Shown one piece after another: positions 42,900 through 51,379 of a DNA stretch of 64,000 nt (the first letter of the stretch is position 1; every line of letters begins with the position of its first letter). This DNA comes from Mesorhizobium sangaii (lineage in GTDB: Bacteria > Pseudomonadota > Alphaproteobacteria > Rhizobiales > Rhizobiaceae), in the NCBI RefSeq assembly GCF_014207355.1, contig NZ_JACHEF010000005.1, forward strand, positions 186,001 through 250,000, read 5' to 3'. Position numbers and translations under genes: made by a program. Under the pieces are notes generated by a model, which worked only from the letters and a program-made list of their open reading frames with translations, searched no databases and was not told the origin of the DNA.

Positions 42900-43973
42900 T
42901 TGCAGAACAACAATGCGCGAATATTCGCGCTCGACGGGCTGCGAGGCATCGCCGCGCTGTCAGTCTTCCTTCAGCATTTCGCGGCCGACGCACCGTGGCA
43001 TCCCATCACCTTTGCCTGGTGCGGCATCGTCGGCGTTCAACTGTTTTTCGTGCTGTCCGGGTTTTTGATGGGCAGGAAGTATTCGACTGCCCCGTTTTCA
43101 GGCTCGGCGGTGATCGACTTCTGGGTCAAGCGCGCGGCGCGCGTCCTTCCACTGTTTTTGATCTGCGTGACGGCAGCCTATGCCTGGCTTTTGCTGACAG
43201 GTCGCGACCAGCCTTTTTACGGGTTGAAATGGGATGGATGGTGGCACCACTACGTTTTCTGGGCCGGCCAATCCGTGTTCTGGACGATCCCGAGAGAGAT
43301 CCAGTTCTATCTGGTTTTCCCCCTGATCTGGTGGATGTGCCAGCGTATGGGCAATGCTGCCAACTTCCTGTTGCTCGTGGCAGCGGCGATGCTCCAGGGG
43401 GTCGTCATGAGCACGCCTGTTCTCGTACAGGCCGCCCCTCTGTTTCTCGTCGGCGTCGTCGCCGGGCGGCTCGAGCTTGAGCCGGACAAGTCGTACGATG
43501 CCCCGGTCGTTGCGCTTCTGGTCCTCTACGTCTTGTCGTGGTCAGGCATGATCGATGTCCTGGAATTGCCAAGATCCCTGTTCGGCAACACGCTGTACCT
43601 TGTCTATCTGCCTTCTCTCATCCTGCTTTCGACAGCCTCCCCGCTGGCCCAGCGCCTGTTGGGGCGCGGCGTGCTGAAGTGGTATGGCGACGTCTCCTAT
43701 TCCGTCTATCTGCTCCATCTGCCCATCTATGTCGCGCTCAAGATGTGGACGCCAATTTCGCTTTTGCCCAAACCCATCTGGTTCGGGCTGACGTTGATCG
43801 CCGTGACGATCGCCAGCCACTATTCATTCCGCTACGTCGAGACGCCGCTGCGCAGACGCATATCGCGCCTGGCGCCCAAGCCACCGGCGCCTCAGCAACC
43901 GGTTGCCAACGGCGGTGTTAGATCCGGCCAGCCGGCACCGGAGGAAGCCTTGGGGGCGCCGGCGCTCACATAG
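42900..43973 (+). CDS. Acyltransferase family 3 (OafA/YrhL-like) membrane protein 1
   Basis: A 357-residue protein with about ten helices. Its N terminus carries FALDGLRGIAALSVFLQHFA with the catalytic His region, and GVQLFFVLSGFLMGRKY and SYSVYLLHLPIYVALKMW are typical. TTG appears to be the start, with GAGGG seven bases before. It should O-acylate (often acetylate) a surface polysaccharide. It is on the opposite strand to phage structural genes, as expected of a conversion cargo gene. Confidence 0.85.
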   Translation: MQNNNARIFALDGLRGIAALSVFLQHFAADAPWHPITFAWCGIVGVQLFFVLSGFLMGRKYSTAPFSGSAVIDFWVKRAARVLPLFLICVTAAYAWLLLTGRDQPFYGLKWDGWWHHYVFWAGQSVFWTIPREIQFYLVFPLIWWMCQRMGNAANFLLLVAAAMLQGVVMSTPVLVQAAPLFLVGVVAGRLELEPDKSYDAPVVALLVLYVLSWSGMIDVLELPRSLFGNTLYLVYLPSLILLSTASPLAQRLLGRGVLKWYGDVSYSVYLLHLPIYVALKMWTPISLLPKPIWFGLTLIAVTIASHYSFRYVETPLRRRISRLAPKPPAPQQPVANGGVRSGQPAPEEALGAPALT

Positions 43974-44064
43974 CGGCGAACGTTGGCGAACATCACACTG
44001 GATGGAACAGGTCGGGTTGGGGAAATACCCCTCTGAATCCGAAACGCTCGGTGAGGGGTCCCAG

Positions 44065-44367
44065 TCACTCGGCCGGCTGGATTGTCGAAACCCCGACGCG
44101 CTTTCCAATCAAGGCATTGCTGACCCTGTCAAGCAGCCACCGCTCGACACGGCAAACCGGCCCCTGTCCATGGACTGGCTGCCGGCCCTTTCTCCAACGG
44201 TGTAGATGATGAAGCCCGAAATAACGAAGAAGATGTCGACGCCGCCAGGCCCGAAATTGTAGATGCAAGCCGTTGTCCAGTGCCCCCGCATCGGCACGAA
44301 GCACATGACTGACCAGGACCATCAATGACGCGACGGCGCGCAGGCCCCGGACGTTCCGGTAGTGCAT
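44065..44367 (-). pseudogene. Degenerate acyltransferase-3 fragment
   Basis: From an ATG at 44367 the frame reads MHYRNVRGLRAVASLMVLVS, the N terminus of an acyltransferase-3, but the matching continuation NFGPGGVDIFFVISGFIIYT lies in another frame starting around 44280. After about 70 residues similarity ends. It is therefore frameshifted and truncated to roughly a quarter of the family length. Confidence 0.7.
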
Positions 44368-44532
44368 AGCCCCGAAGTCTCCATCCTCTAACGGCGGTTG
44401 CCGGGCAAGTCCGGCATCGCACCGCCGCCCGATGCGATGGCAGGTCACATTGCGTTGGGGATTGGGGATTATCAGCACCCGGAAGGCGCAATGGATTGCC
44501 TGGAATATAGCCTTCGCGTAGAGACGATTTCT

Positions 44533-46473
44533 ATGGATCAAATGGTAGAAGCCAAGTCGACCACGGGTATTGGCAGCAGGTCGGATCATCGTTCAGATAT
44601 CGACGTCTTGCGGGCGATTGCGGTTGCTGCGGTCGTGCTGTTTCATCTCGGCTGGACGACGGTTAGCGGCGGGTTTGTTGGCGTCGATGTTTTCTTCGTA
44701 ATCAGCGGATATCTGATATCGCGCATCATCTGGACTGAGAGCGCGCAAGGTCGGTTTTCACTCAAAAATTTCTACGCTCGGCGCGCTCGCCGGCTGTTGC
44801 CAGCCCTGTTTGCAACGATCGTCGTCACCTTCGTCGTCGCCGCTTTTCTGTTCATACCGGAGCAATTCCAGGACCTGTCGAGGTCAGCGATATTCTCTCT
44901 GCTTGGACTGGCCAACGTCGATTTCTGGATGCAGTCAGGCTACTTCGATTCCGGCGCAATTCTGAAGCCGCTGCTTCACATATGGACGCTCGCCGTTGAA
45001 TTGCAGTTCTACGCGTTCTGGCCCTTCCTCATCGCCATGGCCGTTCGAAAAAGCTATTGGGTGGCCTTCTCTTTTATCGCTGCAGCCTTCGCTGCATCAC
45101 TGGCGGGTTGCCTGTGGATGATGGGGTACGATCCGACGGCAGCCTTTTTCCTCGTCCCATTCCGGGTCTGGGAGTTCGCTGCAGGCGGGCTGGTGTTTCT
45201 TGCCGAGAGACGGTTGTCGAAAGTGTATGCTGACCTGCTCTATGTCGTGGGGCTGGCCGCGATCCTGTTTGCCATCTTCGGCTATTCAGGACGGACGGCT
45301 TATCCTGGCGTTGCCGCTCTCGCGCCCGTCCTGGGCGCGGCATTGATGCTGCTCGGCGGTCAAGGCTGGCTGGCAAGAAAGGCTCAGTTCAGACCGGCTA
45401 TCTACCTCGGCAAGATCAGCTATTCGGTCTATCTGGTTCACTGGCCGCTGGTTGTCTTCATGGTGTATAGATTTGGCGCCTTGGAAGTGTGGCAGATCCT
45501 CGCCTCGCTTGTTGCAATCTTGGCCCTTGGCGCCGCCAGTTACCATTTCATCGAAGTGCGCTATCGCAAGCCGCGCCCGTTGAAGTTGGGGAAGACGTTG
45601 ATTTTCGCCTGCCTCACTGCCGGCTTCATGGCAGCCGCCACACAGAGCTGGGCGACAGATGGGTGGGTCTGGCGGATGCCCGCTGCATTCCGTAATGCTT
45701 ATGTTTTGGACCTGAAAAAGGAACACACATACACGTTTTCGAACTCCACTCCGTTGCTGACACCCCACGATTTCAAAACCACCAAAAGGCATCTTCTGAT
45801 CATTGGAGACTCTCAGGGAGCGGATATCATTAACCTGCTCGTTGAGACTGGTGCGGCAAAACAATTCGAAATTATCTATCGCCAACTCGATTGGCGGTGT
45901 GGCGTACCGACCCTCCCTGTCGACCTGTCTGACAGGTATTGGAAATCAATAAACCCGTTTGCTGCAGCAGTTATGAAACCCTGCAACGAAGCGTACTCAC
46001 TCATCCGGTCCACACCGGCGTCGCTAGAGCATGCCGATCTGGTGATGATCGCGCTGTATTGGCAAGATTTCGCATTTCCATACGTCCAGACTTCGGTTGA
46101 CGAAATGCGATCCCAAACAAGCGCTCCAATCTACGTTGTCGGCAGCAAAAATTTCACAGGCAGCAGCCTTCAGTTGCTTAATAAGCACGGCACCTTTGCA
46201 GGCATCGATGAGTACGCATTCCGAGAAATCAGCCCCGTGGCGAGAAAGATCGACACTTTCCTCAAGACGCTATCGCACGTAAATTATATCGATCCGTTGG
46301 TTGCCGTATGCCCGCATAGCCAGTGCGAAATATTTACCGACAAATCCGCGCCGGTTTTTTGGGATAGCATGCATTGGACGAAAGCCGGCGTGCAACTTAT
46401 AGCGGCCAAGAACGGCGTAGCCATCTTCCCGTTTCTCGATACAAAGCAGGCGGCCGGCAAGAACTCACCCTAG
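44533..46473 (+). CDS. Acyltransferase family 3 protein 2 with C-terminal SGNH domain (OafA-type)
   Basis: About 646 residues from MDQMVEAKSTTGIGSRSDHR (several earlier in-frame ATGs exist, to 44398). Residues about 20-370 form the membrane acyltransferase: DIDVLRAIAVAAVVLFHLGW, GFVGVDVFFVISGYLISRII and FYARRARRLLPALF. The last 250 residues form a periplasmic SGNH hydrolase-like domain with the GDS block LLIIGDSQGADIINLL and the terminal Asp/His block WDSMHWTKAGVQLI. This two-domain form is known from O-antigen acetyltransferases of phages and hosts. Its codon use is more AT-rich than the phage core. Confidence 0.88.
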   Translation: MDQMVEAKSTTGIGSRSDHRSDIDVLRAIAVAAVVLFHLGWTTVSGGFVGVDVFFVISGYLISRIIWTESAQGRFSLKNFYARRARRLLPALFATIVVTFVVAAFLFIPEQFQDLSRSAIFSLLGLANVDFWMQSGYFDSGAILKPLLHIWTLAVELQFYAFWPFLIAMAVRKSYWVAFSFIAAAFAASLAGCLWMMGYDPTAAFFLVPFRVWEFAAGGLVFLAERRLSKVYADLLYVVGLAAILFAIFGYSGRTAYPGVAALAPVLGAALMLLGGQGWLARKAQFRPAIYLGKISYSVYLVHWPLVVFMVYRFGALEVWQILASLVAILALGAASYHFIEVRYRKPRPLKLGKTLIFACLTAGFMAAATQSWATDGWVWRMPAAFRNAYVLDLKKEHTYTFSNSTPLLTPHDFKTTKRHLLIIGDSQGADIINLLVETGAAKQFEIIYRQLDWRCGVPTLPVDLSDRYWKSINPFAAAVMKPCNEAYSLIRSTPASLEHADLVMIALYWQDFAFPYVQTSVDEMRSQTSAPIYVVGSKNFTGSSLQLLNKHGTFAGIDEYAFREISPVARKIDTFLKTLSHVNYIDPLVAVCPHSQCEIFTDKSAPVFWDSMHWTKAGVQLIAAKNGVAIFPFLDTKQAAGKNSP

Positions 46474-46549
46474 GGTTAGGTTCGACAGCCGAACGGCAGC
46501 GATCACAATGATGCCGATGCGGTTCTCAATGCCCTGCGGAAGGCGCGAA

Positions 46550-47686
46550 TTAGGCGGCGACAGGCACTGCCGGCCTCTCGACTTTGACCCCATCAATCTC
46601 GACACGCTTTTTGCCGGCGCGCCGCGAGGCAAAGCGTTTGCCCCATTCATTGGTCCAGTTCTCCCATGCGTAGAAAGTCAGAGTTGCGACCGGGACGATA
46701 CACAGTAACGATATTGCGAGCGCAAGCGCATAGGCCTGAAGTTCGCTGAGCCCTGAGTGCCGAAGCCATCCGAACAACGGAAAAAGAGCAGCAATAATCG
46801 GACCATGCACCAGGTAGACCGAATAGCTGATATCGCCTAGCCATCTCGTTGCCGCGTTGACCAGCGGCTTGATGGGGAACAGGTAGAGCCCAACCAGCAG
46901 GCAAAAAAACATCGGCCCTTGCCAATAGATAGCCGGGCCAAATGGCACCCTACCCGTGACAATCACATAGAACTGAAGCGGCACGGACGCCAGCAGGACG
47001 GCGCCGATCGCCCGTCTATGGGTCCATTCGCCGGCAATCTGAACCACATGAAACGCGATGATTCCGAACATGAACATCGGCGCCAGGTCAAATATCGACT
47101 GACGAATGTAGATGCCCGGGTCTGCCACTAGATCCCCGATGACCGAGCGAAAGACCGTGGCCACGACGAGCGCAATGACAAGCGCTCGGATCGCCAAGGT
47201 GACACTTTTGGTCTTCGCGTAAATGAAGGGGAACACCAGGTAGAACGCCATCTCAACACCAATCGTCCAACCCGCAAAGATGATTGAGGTCTGGTAGCCA
47301 CGGCCTGGGATGAAGTTGAAAATAAACGTCAGGTTCGCCAGGATCGTTTTGAGATTGTAGGGAAGGCCGGCCGGGTTCCACCAATACGAAAAGATTACGA
47401 CGGCATAGAACAGCGGAGCTATCCGAAAAAACCTCCGCAGCATGAAGCCGAGATATGGCCTCTGTTCGTTGTCGTGCTTCGGCATTGTGAGACAGAGGGA
47501 AAAGGCGCTCACAAGGAAGAACAGATTGACGCCCATGACGCCGCTTCGGACTAATGTTTCCGGCCACCATGAAAGCACAAAGCGCGGATTGGGCATCAAC
47601 GCGACGTGGGCCATCACGACCCACAGGGCGGCTATACCACGCAGCGCGCTGAGGTAGGGGAAGCGGTCCGACTTGCCCGGCGTCAT
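46550..47686 (-). CDS. Acyltransferase family 3 membrane protein 3
   Basis: A 378-residue protein starting MTPGKSDRFPYLSALRGIAA. Family landmarks: WVVMAHVALMPNPRF (catalytic His), GVNLFFLVSAFSLCLTM and GDISYSVYLVHGPIIAALF. It lies just downstream of the tailspike gene and is co-oriented with phage genes. With the other two acyltransferases it probably modifies a host surface polysaccharide. Confidence 0.85.
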   Translation of the reverse strand: MTPGKSDRFPYLSALRGIAALWVVMAHVALMPNPRFVLSWWPETLVRSGVMGVNLFFLVSAFSLCLTMPKHDNEQRPYLGFMLRRFFRIAPLFYAVVIFSYWWNPAGLPYNLKTILANLTFIFNFIPGRGYQTSIIFAGWTIGVEMAFYLVFPFIYAKTKSVTLAIRALVIALVVATVFRSVIGDLVADPGIYIRQSIFDLAPMFMFGIIAFHVVQIAGEWTHRRAIGAVLLASVPLQFYVIVTGRVPFGPAIYWQGPMFFCLLVGLYLFPIKPLVNAATRWLGDISYSVYLVHGPIIAALFPLFGWLRHSGLSELQAYALALAISLLCIVPVATLTFYAWENWTNEWGKRFASRRAGKKRVEIDGVKVERPAVPVAA

Positions 47687-47773
47687 TGTTTTTCCCAGAT
47701 CGACCCCACCGCCAAACCGTGATGTCCCTGCCGTACATGGATTAGAATTTCGACGCAAGATCAACGCCGGGCG

Positions 47774-49888
47774 CTAATGCTCGATGTCGCGAAGGTCGGT
47801 GACGATGATGGTTTTGCCTGCGCCGTTCGCGCGCGCCCCCATGAAGCCGCCAAGGTATGGCCCGGTGAGCGCCACGGTGCCAAGGTTGGCACCGCTGACG
47901 AAGACTTGAAGGTTAGACGTACCGGCCGCAAGGATAAGCCGCCATTGGCGGGCCACACCGCTAAAATCCACGGCGTTAAGAGCGGTCGTTGCGTATGTGG
48001 CGGCGCCTGTCAACTGGTAGACGTTGACGAAGCCGGAGGCATCCAGTCCGACGCCGACTCCCATACGGGCTGTAAGGGGGCCAGCACCACCAGAGGCTAC
48101 TGTCGTGACGCCGTACAGGATGAATTGAGTGTCCTTCGCCATGTTTGAGTTGAAGGTGATGTCGAGCCCACCCGCTGCAAAATGCGGCGAGATCAGGAGA
48201 TCATCTTCAATGAAGGCGCTGTCTGGACCGGCCCCATAGTGCGTAATCGTCTGCAAGGCGCGATCCCTCCAAAGGTCACGGCTTTGCGCACCTCCGACGA
48301 AAGCCTTCTTGGTTCTCGTCCTTCTCGATCTAACGTAGCTAAGGCCGAGGGAGGCTGTCCCGCCACCGGATGCCATGGTGAGCAGATGGAGCCCAACGGG
48401 AACGTCCCGCGCGATGCACACTTCGTGATCATGCACAAAGTCACCGCCAAAAGCGGCTGTCGACAGTTGGTTGATACCACCGACCGACACTTGATCCCAA
48501 GCGACGTCAACACCGTTCTTGCCGCCAGCCCAGATGGGATAGGCGATGCAGATGTCTAACCCCGGCGCGTCGACGCGCACCACAACCTTGAGGCTCTTGG
48601 CGTGGTCTATGGCGTCCGAGATTAACTGGAAGCCTGTCCGTGTGGCCGGCGCAGGGAGGGGCGCATTCGCTGGATCGATGGTAACGGCTCCCTCGATGGT
48701 CGATATAAACTGTTCAGGACCAGCAAGACCAGCATGAGGATGCAAGAAGGGGGTCGCCATCTGTAACCCAATAGCCCGATAGGTGATTACCGTGGGGTGG
48801 CATCCATCCGGCACAAGGTCCGACACGCGGTAGCGGCCAGTGCGCACCCATGAGTTGATCATGTCGTAAACCTCGATGAGAGGCGCATCGGTAGCCAGTG
48901 CCACGTCCCGCATGATCTGAACGTAGTTCTTCAGTCGGTTTGCCTTGTCGGGCGTCCCCAAGGCGGCAATAGCAAACATCGGATTGGGCGTCTGCAGGAT
49001 CGGAATTTTGCCGTACTTGATGCAAGTATTGACAAATGCCAGCAGGTTTTTCCGATACTGATCCGGCGTGGTCGGAGGTACGTTCTGGCAGTCATTGATG
49101 CAGTGATTACAGATGACGATCTCCGCAGTGCTGACGGCCATCTTGGCTTCGAATGTTGAGCCGGAACCATCGGTGCCCTCAAGCATCTGCTGTGAACGGG
49201 AACCGCTGACCGCACGATTGGTGACCGTAACGGCAGAGCTAAAATAGTAATCCCGCAGCACGGATTGCAGCTTGTCCGGGGCGGGCTGTGGAGTAATACC
49301 TCCAAGACCGGCGTCAACACCGAGCATAGTGCTGTCCCCAAAGCACTCGATCTGTGTGGACACGCCGTTCCACATGTCAACGGCCTTTGCCGCCAGCGCG
49401 GCCTTTGCGCCGCCGTAGGCAAGCAAAATGTTATTGTCCACATAGGCTTTGACGCTTTGCTGTGTGGGCACTTTTTGATCGCTGTTTGAGTGCATGTCAT
49501 CTTCATCGACGATGTCAGATTTCAGCACCGGATCGGCATCCCCCGTAATGCTGAGGCTGGTAGTGCCGATGACTGGGTCGAGAGTGTTAAACTGGTACGT
49601 TTTCGCGCCGTTCCCCGACCCCAGTTGCACGTAGACAGTGGTCCCCTTCTGCATAGTCCGCGACGTGCGTGCGTCAGCTGCGCGGTACCATACGCCTTCG
49701 CTGGCCGTGTAGATGCCATTGGTTGATTGGTCCGATTGGTTCGTCACCAGCACCCGGTCGCCGACCTCGGTCAGCACGCCGTCGATGGTCTTCAGACCCG
49801 ACAAGACAATGTTGCCCGTGGTTGCCAGGCGCACGGGTTCGCGCTCGCCGGTCAACAGGCGAACGGCGGCAGTTGCAGGTCGGGCCAT
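47774..49888 (-). CDS. Phage tailspike/tail fibre with SGNH/GDSL esterase domain
   Basis: A 704-residue protein. Residues 1-120 are a virion-attachment-like region (TIDGVLTEVGDRVLVTNQSD followed by NGIYTASEGVWYRAAD), common at the start of podovirus tail proteins. Residues about 180-375 are an SGNH hydrolase: GDST nucleophile block near residue 185, NHCINDCQN and the catalytic Asp/His block PDGCHPT near 360. The C-terminal half is strand-rich and Gly-rich (receptor-binding or lectin-like). It probably deacetylates exopolysaccharide or O-antigen during infection. Confidence 0.82.
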   Translation of the reverse strand: MARPATAAVRLLTGEREPVRLATTGNIVLSGLKTIDGVLTEVGDRVLVTNQSDQSTNGIYTASEGVWYRAADARTSRTMQKGTTVYVQLGSGNGAKTYQFNTLDPVIGTTSLSITGDADPVLKSDIVDEDDMHSNSDQKVPTQQSVKAYVDNNILLAYGGAKAALAAKAVDMWNGVSTQIECFGDSTMLGVDAGLGGITPQPAPDKLQSVLRDYYFSSAVTVTNRAVSGSRSQQMLEGTDGSGSTFEAKMAVSTAEIVICNHCINDCQNVPPTTPDQYRKNLLAFVNTCIKYGKIPILQTPNPMFAIAALGTPDKANRLKNYVQIMRDVALATDAPLIEVYDMINSWVRTGRYRVSDLVPDGCHPTVITYRAIGLQMATPFLHPHAGLAGPEQFISTIEGAVTIDPANAPLPAPATRTGFQLISDAIDHAKSLKVVVRVDAPGLDICIAYPIWAGGKNGVDVAWDQVSVGGINQLSTAAFGGDFVHDHEVCIARDVPVGLHLLTMASGGGTASLGLSYVRSRRTRTKKAFVGGAQSRDLWRDRALQTITHYGAGPDSAFIEDDLLISPHFAAGGLDITFNSNMAKDTQFILYGVTTVASGGAGPLTARMGVGVGLDASGFVNVYQLTGAATYATTALNAVDFSGVARQWRLILAAGTSNLQVFVSGANLGTVALTGPYLGGFMGARANGAGKTIIVTDLRDIEH

Positions 49889-49903
49889 AGGGCTTTCTCC
49901 ATG

Positions 49904-49928
49904 AAAAAAGCCCCGCGAAAGCGAGGCT
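49904..49928 (-). terminator. Rho-independent terminator before the tailspike gene
   Basis: On the minus strand AGCCTCGC-TTTC-GCGGGGCT is followed by TTTTTT. It separates the toxin/immunity segment from the tailspike start, so the tailspike may have its own promoter in the short gap or be read through. Confidence 0.85.
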
Positions 49929-50905
49929 GTGAACGTTGCGGATTGTGTGGCGGTTTAAATGCGGCCTGGCCCTGCTTTGAAATGGCCTGGCCCGGAATTA
50001 CGGTGACAGCGCAATTCTTGCCAAGTGCGTTCGGCCCGTCATTGTGTGCAGGTTAACCGGGAAGGCGAGGCAGCCGCCGAAAAGAAAATTGTCGGGCGCC
50101 GATGCAATTAGCATGCGCTTTATTAGTTCCGGAAAATTTTAACGAATCGTTGACCGCGCTGTCCCAGAATAGGACGGCGCGGTCAACCCCAACCGGACTG
50201 CGCCGGCGGCTCCGGCACACAGCGCCCCCCGCACTGTCGGAGCCGCTACTCACACTCCCTAATATACCAGCGATGGTTGAATCAACTGTTACCGCACGTG
50301 CTTTCCACGGCCCTTTCCCGATCGTTAAACTTTGATGGAACGCCGTGATTGACTTGCCACAGCGGCCCCAGATCATGAGCCCTTGAACCGGACGGAGGAA
50401 CTACGGTGACACTGCGCCCTGCGCAGGGCTGTCGGCCGGCCGGTGGGCGGCGAAGCGTGCCTGGATCGGATTGCCGGGCAAACCGGAAAAGCCGCGAAAT
50501 CCGGAAAACGAGTCAGGTGGCGAAAAGGAAACCGTGCACAGTCACCGTATTTGCCGGTGCTGAAACTCCGCCGGACGCGTAACGCGATTGCCTGGCCGGC
50601 AGTGAAGTCAAAAGCCAAGTGTGAACCACGGATTGGCGTCGCGACAGCGACACCGGTCGCGGTCAACACGATAGCCGCACAAAGATAGCCACTCTCATCG
50701 GAAATCGGTGCACTTCCATGTTCGTCTGGCTGCCACTGCGTGCAGGTTGAACGTAGAGGGAGTGAGGAAGGCGGCGAAAAGTGGTGCAGTATCACCTGCA
50801 ATTCTGCGCAATTGTCGGCTCAGCCATCCCGCGATGTTCGCACAACTGTCTCTGTCGCTTGCGCGAGGCCGGACCCTGACGCACCTGCCGACGAGCCACC
50901 ACACA
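49929..50905. other. One-kilobase gene-poor gap downstream of the immunity gene
   Basis: No frame with credible family features was found on either strand; the frames of 100-140 codons present have compositions of shadow frames. Short similar pieces recur (TACGGTGACA near 49997 and TACGGTGACACTGCGC near 50401; GTGCAGGTT near 50049 and 50741), suggesting degraded duplicated DNA. The position next to a toxin/immunity pair makes a decayed toxin or immunity cassette possible. Confidence 0.45.
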
Positions 50906-51379
50906 TCACTCTTGGAGCAGCGGCAGAACCTTTTCGTCCAGGAATTTGAGACGCTTACCCAACATTTCCGCGTTGGCGGGATTCGCCGGAACATTGACAG
51001 GAATCAGCTTCGCAACGGACTTCCCCTTCCGAGCGGCTTCAACCCATTCTTCCATGGCGCCAATGTATCCATCCAGCGCCTCATACGGAGTTCTGACGTC
51101 GTCGCCTGGCATGTAAGCTGGAGGCACATCACCCACGATCACCCATATCCATGCGGGTACATCTGGCCTTCCAGGCGAAATCTCGAAGAGAAAAATGTAT
51201 ACTATGCCCTCGGCACCATATCCAAAATACTCCGTCTTGATATTTTTTCCCCAGTCATAAAACTGAATATATTCACGGGCTTCGCCAAGGGCGGCGTCAA
51301 AATTATCGTCCGCGTCCGGATCGTCCGCCGCAAGCGGCAAACGACTGACCTTGCTGAGATCTGGGGCGATTGCATTCAT
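50906..51379 (-). CDS. Putative immunity protein for the adjacent nuclease-tipped virion protein
   Basis: A 157-residue soluble acidic protein. I prefer the start MNAIAPDLSKVSRLPLAADD at 51379, whose ATG overlaps the TGA of the toxin-tipped gene by four bases with GGTGGAG upstream; an ATG at 51415 would add 12 residues but has a poor ribosome site. The core VPAWIWVIVGDVPPAYMPGD followed by ALDGYIGAMEEWVEAARKGK and LIPVNVPAN resembles small immunity-type proteins of polymorphic toxin loci. Its DNA is clearly more AT-rich than neighbouring phage genes, as is common for exchanged immunity genes. Family name not certain. Confidence 0.65.
   Translation of the reverse strand: MNAIAPDLSKVSRLPLAADDPDADDNFDAALGEAREYIQFYDWGKNIKTEYFGYGAEGIVYIFLFEISPGRPDVPAWIWVIVGDVPPAYMPGDDVRTPYEALDGYIGAMEEWVEAARKGKSVAKLIPVNVPANPANAEMLGKRLKFLDEKVLPLLQE

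Noticed and set aside
50373..50801. 142-codon leftward frame in the gap beside the immunity gene
   Set aside because: Composition (Arg, Ser, Pro, His-rich, several Cys) and lack of a ribosome site suggest a chance frame; no domain recognised.
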